Assembly: GCA_026129865.1 (NCBI GenBank)
Contig: JAHCHG010000007.1
Span: 124,001 to 188,000 of the forward strand
Direction of reading: 5' to 3'
Source: Pyrinomonadaceae bacterium
GTDB lineage: Bacteria > Acidobacteriota > Blastocatellia > Pyrinomonadales > Pyrinomonadaceae
DNA: 64,000 bases
Made by a program: the position numbers and the translations under genes. The notes beneath the pieces were generated by a model. The model had not been told where the DNA came from. It searched no databases and saw nothing but the letters and a program-made list of their open reading frames with translations. This document shows, one piece after another, positions 42,521 to 55,360 of the stretch. Position 1 is the first letter of the stretch. Each line of letters opens with the position of its first letter.

Positions 42521-43957
42521 ATGAAAAACGCCGCAGCACATGAAATTCCCACGTTGACTTCGTCGATCGGTCCGGAATTTATCAGCGAATCTTTCGATCG
42601 CTTGACGAATTCAAAACTGCGCGCGGGATGTGATGTGCGGCTCCTAAAAGATGCCGAGGAAAACTATCCGGCATGGATAGAAGCGATCGAAAATGCGGAG
42701 AAGCGGATCTTTTTCGAGAGCTTTATCATTCACGGCGATGAGCAGGGCGAGCTTTTTACCGAGCTTTTAAGCGAAAAGGCGCGATCGGGCGTAGATGTAA
42801 AAGTAATTTACGATTGGGCGGGCGCATTCGGCAAGAGATCGCGCAAATTATGGCGACGTTTGCGCGAAGCCGGTGCCGAAGTTCGGTGTTTTAATCCGCC
42901 AAATCTGCTGGATCCGCTCGGGTTTTTGGTTCGCGATCATAGAAAATGTTTGATCGTTGACGGCGAGATCGCGTTTGTCAGCGGCTTATGCGTCGGGCAG
43001 GATTGGGTCGGGCGTTCCGAACGCGGCGCGGCGCCGTGGCGCGACACCGGTGTTTCAATTCGCGGCAGTGCGGTTGCCGATGTCGAATTTGCCTTCGCTC
43101 AGATATGGAAGGAAATGGGACCGCCGCTCGAAAGCGCGGAAATATCATCGGTCGGCGAGCACGACCAACCCGGAAATACAAATCTTCGAATTATCGGCGG
43201 TGTTCCTTCTTCGTCTTATGTTTACCGGATGGACCAGTTTCTTGCCGCCGGTGCACGATCGACGATCTGGTTGACGGACGCGTACTTTGTCGGAATTCCG
43301 TCGTATCTGCAATCGCTGAAGGATGCCGCCTCGGACGGGGTCGATGTGCGAATTTTAGTACCGCAAACGACCGACCTTATTTTGATCCGCGATACGACCC
43401 GTTCGACATATCGACCGCTTCTGGAGTCCGGCGTTCGCGTTTTCGAATGGAAAGGTTCGATGGTCCACGCAAAAACTGCCGTTTTTGACGGAAAGTTTTC
43501 GCGCGTCGGATCGACGAATTTGAATATAGCCAGCTGGTTTGGAAATTATGAACTTGACGTTTTGATCGAAGGCGAAAATTTCGGAACGAAAATGAAGGAG
43601 ATGTTCGAGGCGGATTTAGCAAATTCGACGGAAATCGTTCTCACCGCATCTAAATTACAACGTCCGCCGAAAAAACCGAAGCAGCGTCGAAATTTGAGAC
43701 CGAACAGCGGCAGCGTCAGCAAGGCGACCGCCGGAGCGATCGGAGCGGCGGCGTCGATCGGATCGGCGATCACGAAAAAAACGCCGCTCGGTCCGGCGGA
43801 ATCGCGGCTGCTTGCTTTTGTCGGAACAGTGCTGCTTTTTGCGGCGCTCGCGTTAATCGTCTTTCCGCGAATCGCCTCGCTGCCGATCGTTGTATTTCTT
43901 TTAATGCTGGCGCTTCCGACGCTCGCGAAGGCATTAAAATATTATAGAGACCATTAA
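42521..43957 (+). CDS. Phospholipase D/cardiolipin synthase-like protein (ClsB-like)
   Basis: A 478-aa PLD-superfamily enzyme with two HxKxxxxD motifs, H140-K142-D147 (DHRKCLIVDGEIAFVSG) and H316-K318-D323 (VHAKTAVFDGKFSRVGSTNLN), which form one active site. Such proteins join two phosphatidyl groups into cardiolipin or exchange head groups. Unusually, the only membrane segments are at the C-terminus (residues about 430-470, two hydrophobic stretches LLAFVGTVLLFAALALIVF and LPIVVFLLMLALPTLA) rather than at the N-terminus as in ClsA. The EEP gene starts three bases after its stop, echoing the clsB-ybhP pairing of E. coli. Confidence 0.9.
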   Translation: MKNAAAHEIPTLTSSIGPEFISESFDRLTNSKLRAGCDVRLLKDAEENYPAWIEAIENAEKRIFFESFIIHGDEQGELFTELLSEKARSGVDVKVIYDWAGAFGKRSRKLWRRLREAGAEVRCFNPPNLLDPLGFLVRDHRKCLIVDGEIAFVSGLCVGQDWVGRSERGAAPWRDTGVSIRGSAVADVEFAFAQIWKEMGPPLESAEISSVGEHDQPGNTNLRIIGGVPSSSYVYRMDQFLAAGARSTIWLTDAYFVGIPSYLQSLKDAASDGVDVRILVPQTTDLILIRDTTRSTYRPLLESGVRVFEWKGSMVHAKTAVFDGKFSRVGSTNLNIASWFGNYELDVLIEGENFGTKMKEMFEADLANSTEIVLTASKLQRPPKKPKQRRNLRPNSGSVSKATAGAIGAAASIGSAITKKTPLGPAESRLLAFVGTVLLFAALALIVFPRIASLPIVVFLLMLALPTLAKALKYYRDH

Positions 43958-43960
43958 GCG

Positions 43961-44686
43961 ATGAAAAAACTTCGTATCGCCACATATAACATTCACAAAT
44001 GCGTCGGGCTCGACCGAAAATTTTCGCCCGAACGGATCGTCGATGTCTTGCGCGAGGTGGATGCAGATGTTATCGGACTTCAGGAAGTTCTTTGTCATTC
44101 CCAAGTGAACGATCGTGAACATCAGGCGGAATTTATTGCCAATAGTTTGTCGATGAATTACAGCTTCGGCAAAAACCGGCATATTCGGCGCGGAATTTAT
44201 GGAAATGCGGTTTTGACGCGTTTTGAGATCATCAATTCGGAAAACTTCGATATAACGGTTTCAAAACGCGAACCGCGCGGATGTCTTCGGGCGCAGATAA
44301 AGATCGACCGGCGCGAACCGCTGGAATTTTTTAACGTCCATCTCGGCACATCGTTTTTCGAACGGAGGAAACAGGTCGATCTTTTGCTCGCGGAACGTGT
44401 GTTGGATTCCGCCAAATTTACCGGAAACCGAGTGATCGCGGGCGATTTCAATGAATGGACGCATGGAAAAACGACGCGGATGTTTCGATCGAAATTCGAC
44501 GCGGTCGAGGCGGTTCCGCACCTCGGCAAGCGCAGCACATATCCCGGAATCTTACCGTTTCTTCATCTCGATCATATTTATTTTGACTCCGATTTTCGGT
44601 TGATCGAAGCTCTTGTTCACCGCAGCCGTACTGCGCTGATCGCTTCGGACCATCTGCCGATCGTGGCAGATTTTGAATTAAGGTAA
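43961..44686 (+). CDS. Endonuclease/exonuclease/phosphatase family protein (YbhP-like)
   Basis: A 241-aa EEP-fold metal-dependent phosphodiesterase or nuclease. Signature residues: N10 (ATYNIHKCVG), E42 (GLQEVLCHS), VHLGTSFFERRKQ, GDFNEWTHGKTT and the catalytic SDHLPIVADFELR at the end. EEP proteins cleave nucleic acids, phosphoinositides or sphingomyelin. In E. coli the unstudied ybhP is paired with clsB, as here. The close spacing (3 bases from the PLD gene) supports a joint role in phospholipid metabolism; the substrate is inferred, not seen. Confidence 0.88.
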   Translation: MKKLRIATYNIHKCVGLDRKFSPERIVDVLREVDADVIGLQEVLCHSQVNDREHQAEFIANSLSMNYSFGKNRHIRRGIYGNAVLTRFEIINSENFDITVSKREPRGCLRAQIKIDRREPLEFFNVHLGTSFFERRKQVDLLLAERVLDSAKFTGNRVIAGDFNEWTHGKTTRMFRSKFDAVEAVPHLGKRSTYPGILPFLHLDHIYFDSDFRLIEALVHRSRTALIASDHLPIVADFELR

Positions 44687-44724
44687 ACTAAATAAAAATT
44701 TTCGCGAGACGTTTTGAAAAATTT

Positions 44725-46977
44725 ATGATTATTTCAGGATCATCAACAGCGCTTTTTAACAAATTGTTTGTGGCGGTCGTGATATTTGCCTTAAGCTTTC
44801 CGGTCGCAGGCAGCGTCTTTGCTCAAAACGGCGAACCGCAAACGAAAAAACGACCGACGATCGGTCTGGTTTTAAGCGGCGGCGGAGCGCGCGGTTTTGC
44901 GCATGTCGGGGTTTTGAAGGTGCTCGAAGAAAATCGAATTCCGGTCGATTACATTGCCGGAGCAAGTATGGGTGCGCTGGTCGGTTCGCTTTACGCAGCG
45001 GGAAAAACTCCTGCCGAACTCGAAACTCTGGTCGAAACTCTTGACTGGGAGAAGCTTTTAAGCGGTGCGCCCGCCTATGACGAATTGACCTATCGCCGAA
45101 AACAGGACCGGCGAAATTTGCCGGGCGGCGTTACGCTCGGCGGCAGGGACTTGAAAAGTTTGAAACTGCCAAGCAGCATAAATCCGGGACACGAGATCGG
45201 ATTGGTGATCGACCGGTTAATGCTGCCGTACAGTACGGTCGATGATTTCGATAATTTCCCGATCCCGTTTCGCTGCGTCGCGACCGATATGGTCAATGCC
45301 GAAACCGTTGTTCTAAAAGGCGGTTCTATTCAGCAGGCGCTGCGCGCGACAATGGCGATTCCGGCGATCTTTGCTCCGGTCGAGGTCAATGGAAAGATTC
45401 TCGCGGACGGCGGAATTTTGAACAATATTCCGACAGATGTGGCGAAAGCAATGGGCGCCGACATTATTTTGGTCGTCAATATCGAAACGCAGATCGGCGA
45501 CCGCTCGGCTCTTTTGGATCTGATCGGCGTATTGGGACAAACGTTAACCGTCGCGACGATCGAAAATTCACGTCGAAGCCTGCGTCAGGCGGATATCATC
45601 ATTGCGCCGGATCTAGGGACATATTCCACGGGCAGCTTCGGTTCGGGAAGCGAGATAGTCAAACTCGGCTACGAAGGCGCAAAGACAAAGGCTTCGATTT
45701 TAAAGAGTTTGTCGATGACGGAAGAAGAATGGAAGGAACATCTTGCCGCGCGGCGCGCGCGAGTCGCGCCGGTCCGCGATCTGACGCCGGAATTTTTGGC
45801 GGTGACGGGAACAAACGGCAAAAGGCAGTCGGAGATTATTAATGAAACGCTCGAGCCGAAATATGTCGGGCAAGAACTTGTCGAGAAACAGATAGAAGCC
45901 GATCTGACTCGTTTGACGGGAACACGCCGGTTCGATAGTCTCGGCTACGAAATAACGGTTGATGACGGAAAACGCGGATTATTGATCCGAAATTACGATA
46001 CAAAAGAGCGCTCCGAGCGGCGTTCGGTTTTAGAAGCCGGATTTGAGGTTAACAATACCGATTCAGACAGCACGAATTTTAACGCCCGCGCCCGATTGAC
46101 ATTTTTCGACATTGGAAAATTCGGTTCCGAATGGAGAAACGATCTGAGCATCGGTTCGACGATGATGGTGTCGTCCGAGTATTTTAGACCGATCGGAGAA
46201 TCGAAATTTTTTGTCGCACCGAACGCGTTGTATCGCAATCGCGATGTAGATTTTTTCGTCGACGGAACGCGAACGGCTGAATACGGTTTTGAAAGCGCGC
46301 TTGCCGGCGTCGATCTCGGCTACACGTTCAACCGGCGAACCGAAGCGAGGCTCGGTTATAAGCTCGGGTATCAGCGGGCGACCAGACGTGTCGGGGATCC
46401 GCTTATTGAAAATTTAGGCGGACGATACAGCGCCGCCGTTCTCGGATTTGAGCACGACGGCGCGAATGACGGTCAGATCCCGACGCGCGGAATTCGGGGA
46501 AATGCGTCGTTGTCATATTTCTTCAATGCTCCGGGTGCGACCGGAGATTTTGCGCAAGGCGAGGCAAATTACAGCGTAATGATTCCCGTTTCGGAAAAAT
46601 ATACGTTCTTCAATTTCGGTTCCGGCGGAACGACATTCGGAAAAACGGCGCCGCCGCTGCAGCAGTTTACGCTCGGCGGGCTGTTTTCCGTCGGCGGCTA
46701 CGGTCGCGAGGAATTTCGCGGGAGCAGCGTTTTGCGCGGCGGAGCGGGATTTTTGCGCGAAACTTATTCGATGCCTGCTTTTATCGGCGGCAAGATCTAT
46801 CTCGGCGGATGGTACGAAGGCGGCAGCGTTTTCGAAGGTTTCAGCGAATCTCGCTATCGTCAAAGTGCTACCGGCGGTGTGCTTATGGAAACTCCGCTCG
46901 GACCGATCTTTGTCGGCGGCAGTTTATCCGGAAGCGGACGAGGAAAGGTCTATTTTTCATTGGGAAGGTTTTTTTAG
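44725..46977 (+). CDS. Patatin-like phospholipase with outer-membrane barrel (PlpD-like)
   Basis: A 750-aa protein with a signal peptide (LFVAVVIFALSFPVAGSVFAQ) and a patatin domain at about residues 45-330: oxyanion SGGGARGFAHVGVLKVLEE, nucleophile S81 in GASMG, and the dyad aspartate D228 in ADGGILNN. A POTRA-like segment of about 70 residues follows (EFLAVTGTNGKRQSEIINETLEPKYVGQEL), then a C-terminal BamA-like 16-strand beta-barrel (GFEVNNTDSDSTNFNARARLTF ... GPIFVGGSLSGSGRGKVYFSLGRFF) ending in Phe. This is the layout of type Vd secretion proteins such as PlpD, phospholipases displayed or secreted through their own barrel. It sits in a co-directional membrane-lipid cluster. Confidence 0.93.
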   Translation: MIISGSSTALFNKLFVAVVIFALSFPVAGSVFAQNGEPQTKKRPTIGLVLSGGGARGFAHVGVLKVLEENRIPVDYIAGASMGALVGSLYAAGKTPAELETLVETLDWEKLLSGAPAYDELTYRRKQDRRNLPGGVTLGGRDLKSLKLPSSINPGHEIGLVIDRLMLPYSTVDDFDNFPIPFRCVATDMVNAETVVLKGGSIQQALRATMAIPAIFAPVEVNGKILADGGILNNIPTDVAKAMGADIILVVNIETQIGDRSALLDLIGVLGQTLTVATIENSRRSLRQADIIIAPDLGTYSTGSFGSGSEIVKLGYEGAKTKASILKSLSMTEEEWKEHLAARRARVAPVRDLTPEFLAVTGTNGKRQSEIINETLEPKYVGQELVEKQIEADLTRLTGTRRFDSLGYEITVDDGKRGLLIRNYDTKERSERRSVLEAGFEVNNTDSDSTNFNARARLTFFDIGKFGSEWRNDLSIGSTMMVSSEYFRPIGESKFFVAPNALYRNRDVDFFVDGTRTAEYGFESALAGVDLGYTFNRRTEARLGYKLGYQRATRRVGDPLIENLGGRYSAAVLGFEHDGANDGQIPTRGIRGNASLSYFFNAPGATGDFAQGEANYSVMIPVSEKYTFFNFGSGGTTFGKTAPPLQQFTLGGLFSVGGYGREEFRGSSVLRGGAGFLRETYSMPAFIGGKIYLGGWYEGGSVFEGFSESRYRQSATGGVLMETPLGPIFVGGSLSGSGRGKVYFSLGRFF

Positions 46978-46988
46978 AAGTTTAAGGA

Positions 46989-49547
46989 ATGATTTTTACA
47001 GATAAGATCAAATCTAATTACAGATATTTACGCATAATTTTACTCTTTACCGCACTGCTGACGGGCGCGGCTGCTGCGGTTGCGCAGGAAAGTCCGGCAG
47101 AAAACTCAAACTCAAACAAGGCGGCAGCGGCACCTGCGGGTGTTCCGACACCGCTTCCGGTTGCGGCTGTGATCACGGAAGCCGACGCAGCGCTCAAAAA
47201 GACGGAAAACATTAAAAATTCTCTAAAAGAAAGTCCGGGCATTGCGGTCATTCAAAACGATCTTCCTCAACTTAAAAGCGAAATCGACGCACGAATAACC
47301 GAAACTTCACAGCTGCTTTCCGCGCGCCCTTCGCTCGAAACCCTTCGAACCGTCGAACAGGAATGGCAGGCGATCGCAAAAAAGATCCCGGCTTGGAAAG
47401 ACAACATTAGATCGCAGATCGGAGTTTACGAAGGTCAGATAAAAGAATTGAAAGAGCTTCGCGAACTTTGGCGAAGAACGCTGGACTCTTTAACAAAACC
47501 CACCGCGAACGATTCAAATTCCAATACAGAAGTAAATTCCGGCAGTTCCGCGGACGCTGTGCAGGTCGTTGAAATTCCGCGCGAAGTTGTCGAAAAGATC
47601 GAGCGGGTTTTACGTTCGATCGACGAAACGCAGACGCTTGTTGAGAAACAGCAATCTGCGCTGCTTACCTTGCAGGCGCGCGTTATCAAGGAACAAACAC
47701 GGATCAATGAAACTCTCGCCTCGATAGCGAATGTCCGTGAAGAAGCTCTGTCGCAGCTGTTTGTAAGGGATAGCCCGGCGATCTGGAATGCGGCGCGGCG
47801 GACCGATTCGGCGGCTAGCATCTCGCGCGAAACTTCCGATTCACTGTCGCAGCAAGCTGCTGCTCTTGGCATTTATATAAGCCGCCAGACCGAACGGTTT
47901 ATCCTCCACGCATTTATTTTTCTCGTCTTTGTTTTTATTCTTTTCCGTTTCCGCCGGAAAATGCGCCCGTGGATCGAAGACGAACCGCGTCTTGAACGCG
48001 CTTTCACGGTTTTCCGGCTTCCTTTTATCAGCGGTTTGATCCTTTCGATCATGCTCAGCAGCTGGCTTTACCCTCAGGCGCCGCGAACTTTGTCCGCCGT
48101 TCTAGGTGCGCTGGCGCTGGTTCCCGGGGTTGTGTTTTTGCGCCGCGTGCTCGATCGACCGTTTTTTCCGATCCTTTACGCAATGGTCGTGTTCTATTTT
48201 GTCGACCAGCTGCGTGCGATTACTGCGACACTGCCGCTTGTTACACGAGTTTTATTCCTGCTCGAAATACTCGGCGTGATAATTTTCCTGATCTGGTTCC
48301 TACGATCAAAATGGCTTTCGCAGAAAATTCCGGTCAGCCATCATCGAATTTTTACCGTCCTGAAAAAGGCGATTCCCTTCGTTTTAGGAGCCTTTTCGCT
48401 CGCATTTTTTGCCAACGTTCTGGGTTTCGTTAGTCTTTCGGCGGTTATCGGCAATGGGGTTTTAGGCAGTGCTTATTTAGCTTTGGTTCTTTATGCCGCG
48501 CTTCAAATAGTTGAAAGTTTGATTATTTTCCTGCTGAGGGTTAAACCGATCTCGACGCTATACATGATTCGCGAACATCGGGCACTGATCGAACATAAGA
48601 TCCTAACCGTTTTGAAATGGGCAGCGGCGATCATTTGGTTCGTGCTGACGCTGGGCTTGTTTTCGGTTTCGCAAACGATATTCAGTACGTTAAAGAATAT
48701 AGTTGCGGCAGAGCTTGCGATCGGCTCGATAGCCATTTCGCTCGGCGACATTTTGATCTTTCTGATAACTGTTTGGCTTGCGTTCGCGCTTTCGAAACTG
48801 ATCAGATTTATTCTCGACGAAGACGTTTATCCGCGCATAAATCTCGCCGGCGGGGTGCCGTATGCAATCTCGACAATGCTTCATTACGTCTTGCTTTTGG
48901 GAGGCTTTTTTCTCGCGCTCGCAGCACTCGGGATCGATCTGACGAAATTTGCCATTCTTGCGGGCGCATTCGGCGTCGGGCTCGGTTTCGGCTTGCAGAA
49001 TATAGTTAACAATTTCGTTTCGGGAATAATTTTGCTTTTCGAACGTCCGGTGAAGGTTGACGATCTTGTTCAGATCGGCACGCATCAGGGAGTTCTCAAT
49101 CAGATCGGGCTGCGGGCGAGTATTCTGCGGACCGTCGAAGGTTCGGAAGTGATCGTTCCCAACGGTCAGCTGATCTCGGAAGAGGTTACAAACTGGACAT
49201 TTTCCGATCATCGGCGGCGAATCGAGATCAATGTCGGCGTTGCATATGGAACCGATCCGCGCCGCGTGATCGAGCTTTTAACCGCTGTCGCAGAAGCTCA
49301 TCCGGACGTATTAACGGATCCGGCACCGCAGGCTCTCTTCCTGGAATTCGGCGACAGTTCGCTCGATTTTCAGCTTCGTGCCTGGACGGATAATTCCGAT
49401 GTCTGGGTCCGAATGCGGAGCGATCTATCGGTGTCGATCTATGAAGTTCTGAACGAAAACGACATAGAAATTCCGTTCCCTCAGCGCGATCTGAACATTC
49501 GGCGATACGATCTTCAAAAAGACGAACCGTCGAATGAAGAAAATTAA
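46989..49547 (+). CDS. Large MscS-family mechanosensitive channel
   Basis: An 852-aa inner-membrane channel of the MscS superfamily. A signal peptide (ILLFTALLTGAAAAVAQ) and a long periplasmic coiled-coil domain (residues about 60-290) precede roughly eight to ten membrane spans (from about 295 to 690). The MscS pore and beta domain follow: FAILAGAFGVGLGFGLQNIVNNFVSGIILLFERPVKVDDLVQIG, IVPNGQLISEEVTNWTFSD and a C-terminal FLEFGDSSLDFQLRAWT. The pore helix keeps the Gly/Ala packing pattern. It protects cells from osmotic lysis or senses membrane tension. Eleven bases separate it from the patatin gene, so both may be one transcript. A weak GGA precedes ATG 46989. Confidence 0.92.
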   Translation: MIFTDKIKSNYRYLRIILLFTALLTGAAAAVAQESPAENSNSNKAAAAPAGVPTPLPVAAVITEADAALKKTENIKNSLKESPGIAVIQNDLPQLKSEIDARITETSQLLSARPSLETLRTVEQEWQAIAKKIPAWKDNIRSQIGVYEGQIKELKELRELWRRTLDSLTKPTANDSNSNTEVNSGSSADAVQVVEIPREVVEKIERVLRSIDETQTLVEKQQSALLTLQARVIKEQTRINETLASIANVREEALSQLFVRDSPAIWNAARRTDSAASISRETSDSLSQQAAALGIYISRQTERFILHAFIFLVFVFILFRFRRKMRPWIEDEPRLERAFTVFRLPFISGLILSIMLSSWLYPQAPRTLSAVLGALALVPGVVFLRRVLDRPFFPILYAMVVFYFVDQLRAITATLPLVTRVLFLLEILGVIIFLIWFLRSKWLSQKIPVSHHRIFTVLKKAIPFVLGAFSLAFFANVLGFVSLSAVIGNGVLGSAYLALVLYAALQIVESLIIFLLRVKPISTLYMIREHRALIEHKILTVLKWAAAIIWFVLTLGLFSVSQTIFSTLKNIVAAELAIGSIAISLGDILIFLITVWLAFALSKLIRFILDEDVYPRINLAGGVPYAISTMLHYVLLLGGFFLALAALGIDLTKFAILAGAFGVGLGFGLQNIVNNFVSGIILLFERPVKVDDLVQIGTHQGVLNQIGLRASILRTVEGSEVIVPNGQLISEEVTNWTFSDHRRRIEINVGVAYGTDPRRVIELLTAVAEAHPDVLTDPAPQALFLEFGDSSLDFQLRAWTDNSDVWVRMRSDLSVSIYEVLNENDIEIPFPQRDLNIRRYDLQKDEPSNEEN

Positions 49548-49931
49548 AAAAGTGTATTTCTATTAAAAATTATCCCCGGCAATGACTGATTTACCATCGG
49601 AACGTCGTTTACCGAATTAGAAATAAGAAAACCGGCGTCCGGAAGCTAATCTCGCCTGACGCGCAAAGTTTGTGCTTGCACCGATCGACGAAGCGGGGAC
49701 AAAGTTGCTGAAGGCGCGATATCTATGGAAAACATTTTCGAACCGATTAAGTTTGAAGCGCCATTGTGATCGCGCCGAATGGAGAAAAATCGGAGTTCGG
49801 TTTCGTTTCATTCAGCGCTCAGGCGAACATCCCTGTGATCGGCTCGTGCCATTTATAACGCGGGGTTTAAACTTGAACAGCCGGCAAATAACTAGGAACT
49901 TTTAACGAACAGTTGAAAAAGGAAATACAAA
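49548..49931. other. 384-bp non-coding region before ridA
   Basis: No supported gene. Two short frames on opposite strands (around 49617-49905) lack ribosome sites and protein-like composition. No strong hairpin or repeat was found. It presumably holds the promoter of the RidA gene. Confidence 0.5.
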
Positions 49932-50348
49932 ATGACAGAAACAAGTACCGGAAGAGCAAAGTCTCCCGAATATTTTAACCTGCGTCCCGAAGTCGAAAAG
50001 GCATATGGCTATGCGCACGCCGTCAGGGTCGGAAACGATATAAAAATTTCGGGCGCGGTAAGTATGAACGACGAGGGAAGCCCGACCGCGGAAGGCGATC
50101 TCGAGCAGCAGATGAAAAATTGCTATGCCGATCTGGAAAAGGTTTTGGCGCATTACGGCTGCACGTTTGACGATGTCATCCGCGAGAACATTTTTACAAC
50201 GGATATGCCGCAATTTTTGGAAAAAGCAGGCTACCGCACTGAGATCTACAAAAACCGGTTTCCGACCGGTTCGTGGCTCGGCGTAAAAGAACTGGCTCTT
50301 CCGGAATTTATGATCGAAATCGAATTAGAGGCTTATAAAAGCGAGTAA
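49932..50348 (+). CDS. RidA family protein
   Basis: A 138-aa YjgF/YER057c/UK114 family protein, cytoplasmic trimer that hydrolyses reactive enamine/imine intermediates from PLP enzymes. Core text: AYGYAHAVRVGNDIKISGAVSMNDEGS, EQQMKNCYADLEKVLAHYGCTFDDVIRENIFTTDM and PTGSWLGVKELALPEFMIEIELEAY. The active-site arginine of canonical RidA (usually R105 within a 'xRx' region near the end) is not obvious: the region reads TGSWLGVKEL, so this may be a Rid subgroup without deaminase activity. AAGGAAAT precedes ATG 49932. It converges with the ferredoxin gene. Confidence 0.9.
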   Translation: MTETSTGRAKSPEYFNLRPEVEKAYGYAHAVRVGNDIKISGAVSMNDEGSPTAEGDLEQQMKNCYADLEKVLAHYGCTFDDVIRENIFTTDMPQFLEKAGYRTEIYKNRFPTGSWLGVKELALPEFMIEIELEAYKSE

Positions 50349-50377
50349 TCGTCGGCTGAATTTCTTTAGCTGAAAGT

Positions 50378-50617
50378 TTAAGCCGCGTTTCCGTCGTCGC
50401 CGATGGCTTCGACCGGGCATGCCATCAGAGCTTCTTCGCAGAGAGCGACCTCTTCGGGCGTTTCAGGCTGTTTATAAACGTATGAATAACCGTTTTCGTC
50501 GTAACGGGTAAAATTGTCCGGCGAAGTATCGCGGCAAACATCACAGTCGATGCATTGTTCATCGACATAGTATTTACCTGGTGCATTCTCGGGTAATTTG
50601 TCGTCAATTTCTGCCAT
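50378..50617 (-). CDS. Small [4Fe-4S] ferredoxin
   Basis: A 79-aa acidic electron carrier. Cysteines C22, C25 and C28 (CIDCDVC) plus C67 (ACPVEAIG) can hold one [4Fe-4S] cluster; an extra C60 lies in the helix before. The second cluster-binding half of bacterial-type 2[4Fe-4S] ferredoxins is lost, giving a single-cluster protein. It lies downstream of nadA on the same strand with a 46-base gap; since NadA itself carries a [4Fe-4S] cluster, a joint transcript is plausible though a direct electron-transfer role is speculative. Confidence 0.9.
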   Translation of the reverse strand: MAEIDDKLPENAPGKYYVDEQCIDCDVCRDTSPDNFTRYDENGYSYVYKQPETPEEVALCEEALMACPVEAIGDDGNAA

Positions 50618-50663
50618 AGATTTGGTAAAGCGCAGCCCGCTAAAAAATAACGATCGTTCGCGA

Positions 50664-51782
50664 TCAATTTTTCTTTTCGGTCAGCGATATCATTCGCTCG
50701 AGCGCGACAGTTGCGAGCCGTTTTGTTTCTCCTTCAACCTTTATCTCATTTACAACAACCCCATTCAAAAGGTTTTCCAACGCCCAAGCTAAACTCTGCG
50801 GAGAAATTCTATACATCGTTGCGCACATACACAGATCCGGCGCGAGAAGGCGAATGTTTTGTTCGGGATGATTCTTGATCAAACGGTTTACGAGGTTCAA
50901 TTCGGTGCCGATCGCCCAGGCAGATCCGTCCGGTGCGTTTTCGACCGTGTTAATTATAAACGATGTTGAACCGTTTAGATCACTTTTTTCGACAACTTCG
51001 TACATGCACTCCGGATGAACTAGGATCTTCATTCCCGGATGATCTTTTCGAATTTGATCGACATGCCACGGTTTGAAGCGGCTGTGAACCGAACAATGAC
51101 CTTTCCAGAGAATAAGCCGCGCTTCGCGGAGTTCTTCTTCTGTGTTTCCGCCTAGCTCCTTGTGGGGATCCCAAAGCGCCATTTTATCGAGCGGAATTCC
51201 AAATTTTAAGCCCGTGTTTCGCCCGAGATGCTGGTCGGGAAAAAACATCATCTTATCGTATTCCTTCAGATAAATATCGAAAAGCGGAACCGCGTTTGAC
51301 GATGTGCAGACAACTCCGCCGTTGCGACCGCAGAACGCTTTGATCGCGGCGGTCGAATTCATATATGTCATCGGCGCGATCTTGAATTTATCCAAAAGTC
51401 CGATCTCGGCAAGCTGTTCCCACGCGTCTTCGACCTGATCGATATTTGCCATATCAGCCATCGAACAGCCCGCGCCCATATCCGGCAAAACCACGCGCTG
51501 ACGCGGCTCGCCTAAGATGCTCGCCGATTCAGCCATAAAATGTACGCCGCAAAAGACGATATATTCGGCATCCGTTCGTTCCGCAGCCATCACCGAAAGC
51601 TGATAAGAATCGCCTGTCAGATCGGCATGTTTTATGACATCGTCGCGCTGGTAATGATGCCCGAGAATAACGACACGCGAACCGAGTTCTTCGCGCGCCG
51701 CTTCTATTCGAGCAGAAAGTTCTTCGTCCGAAAGTACCAGGTAATCTTCAATTTTTCTCGTCGCTTCTAATACTGCTGACAT
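50664..51782 (-). CDS. nadA: Quinolinate synthase NadA
   Basis: Iron-sulfur enzyme that condenses iminoaspartate with dihydroxyacetone phosphate into quinolinate, the NAD precursor. It matches NadA throughout: VVILGHHYQRDDVIKHADLTGDS, YIVFCGVHFMAESASIL (C78), DMGAGCSMAD, TYMNSTAAIKAFCGRNGGVVCTSSNA, FFPDQHLGRNTG, KILVHPECMYEVVEKSD and RLLAPDLCMCATMYRISPQSLAWALENL. Candidate cluster ligands lie in the VFCGVHF, VVCTSSNA and LCMCATMYR segments; HPEC is another conserved NadA cysteine. The length of 372 aa is normal. nadB and nadC are not in the window. The 275-base gap to the divergent hydroxylase gene (52058) should hold its promoter. Confidence 0.95.
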   Translation of the reverse strand: MSAVLEATRKIEDYLVLSDEELSARIEAAREELGSRVVILGHHYQRDDVIKHADLTGDSYQLSVMAAERTDAEYIVFCGVHFMAESASILGEPRQRVVLPDMGAGCSMADMANIDQVEDAWEQLAEIGLLDKFKIAPMTYMNSTAAIKAFCGRNGGVVCTSSNAVPLFDIYLKEYDKMMFFPDQHLGRNTGLKFGIPLDKMALWDPHKELGGNTEEELREARLILWKGHCSVHSRFKPWHVDQIRKDHPGMKILVHPECMYEVVEKSDLNGSTSFIINTVENAPDGSAWAIGTELNLVNRLIKNHPEQNIRLLAPDLCMCATMYRISPQSLAWALENLLNGVVVNEIKVEGETKRLATVALERMISLTEKKN

Positions 51783-52057
51783 TTTTCCAAAAATTCCGTA
51801 AAACTATGCCTTGTTAAGAGACATTAATAAAAGTTGATTCCCCGAGCCCGCTTGCAAATAACCGTCAACCGTAAAAAATGCCCGCGCGGCGAGCGAAATC
51901 AGCTATACGATCACTTCCATCTTTTACGTTCGCAGCCCGCGAACTCCATAAAAATTATGGCACCTTAGATATGCCCGCGCAAGACAAAGAGCTAAATGAA
52001 ACGATCGATCCGAACTTTTACCACGCCGCCGTCGTCATAAACTAGGGAAAGAAAATT

Positions 52058-55278
<3,221 letters not shown>

Positions 55279-55360
55279 TTAAAAATTGACTTAATTTTAA
55301 CATTTTTCCGCGGATTAAGACAGTCGGCAGAACATCGATAATTACGTGGTTTCAAATACA

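Noticed and set aside
49617..49905. Short opposing frames before ridA
   Set aside because: No ribosome sites, biased composition, overlapping each other on opposite strands.
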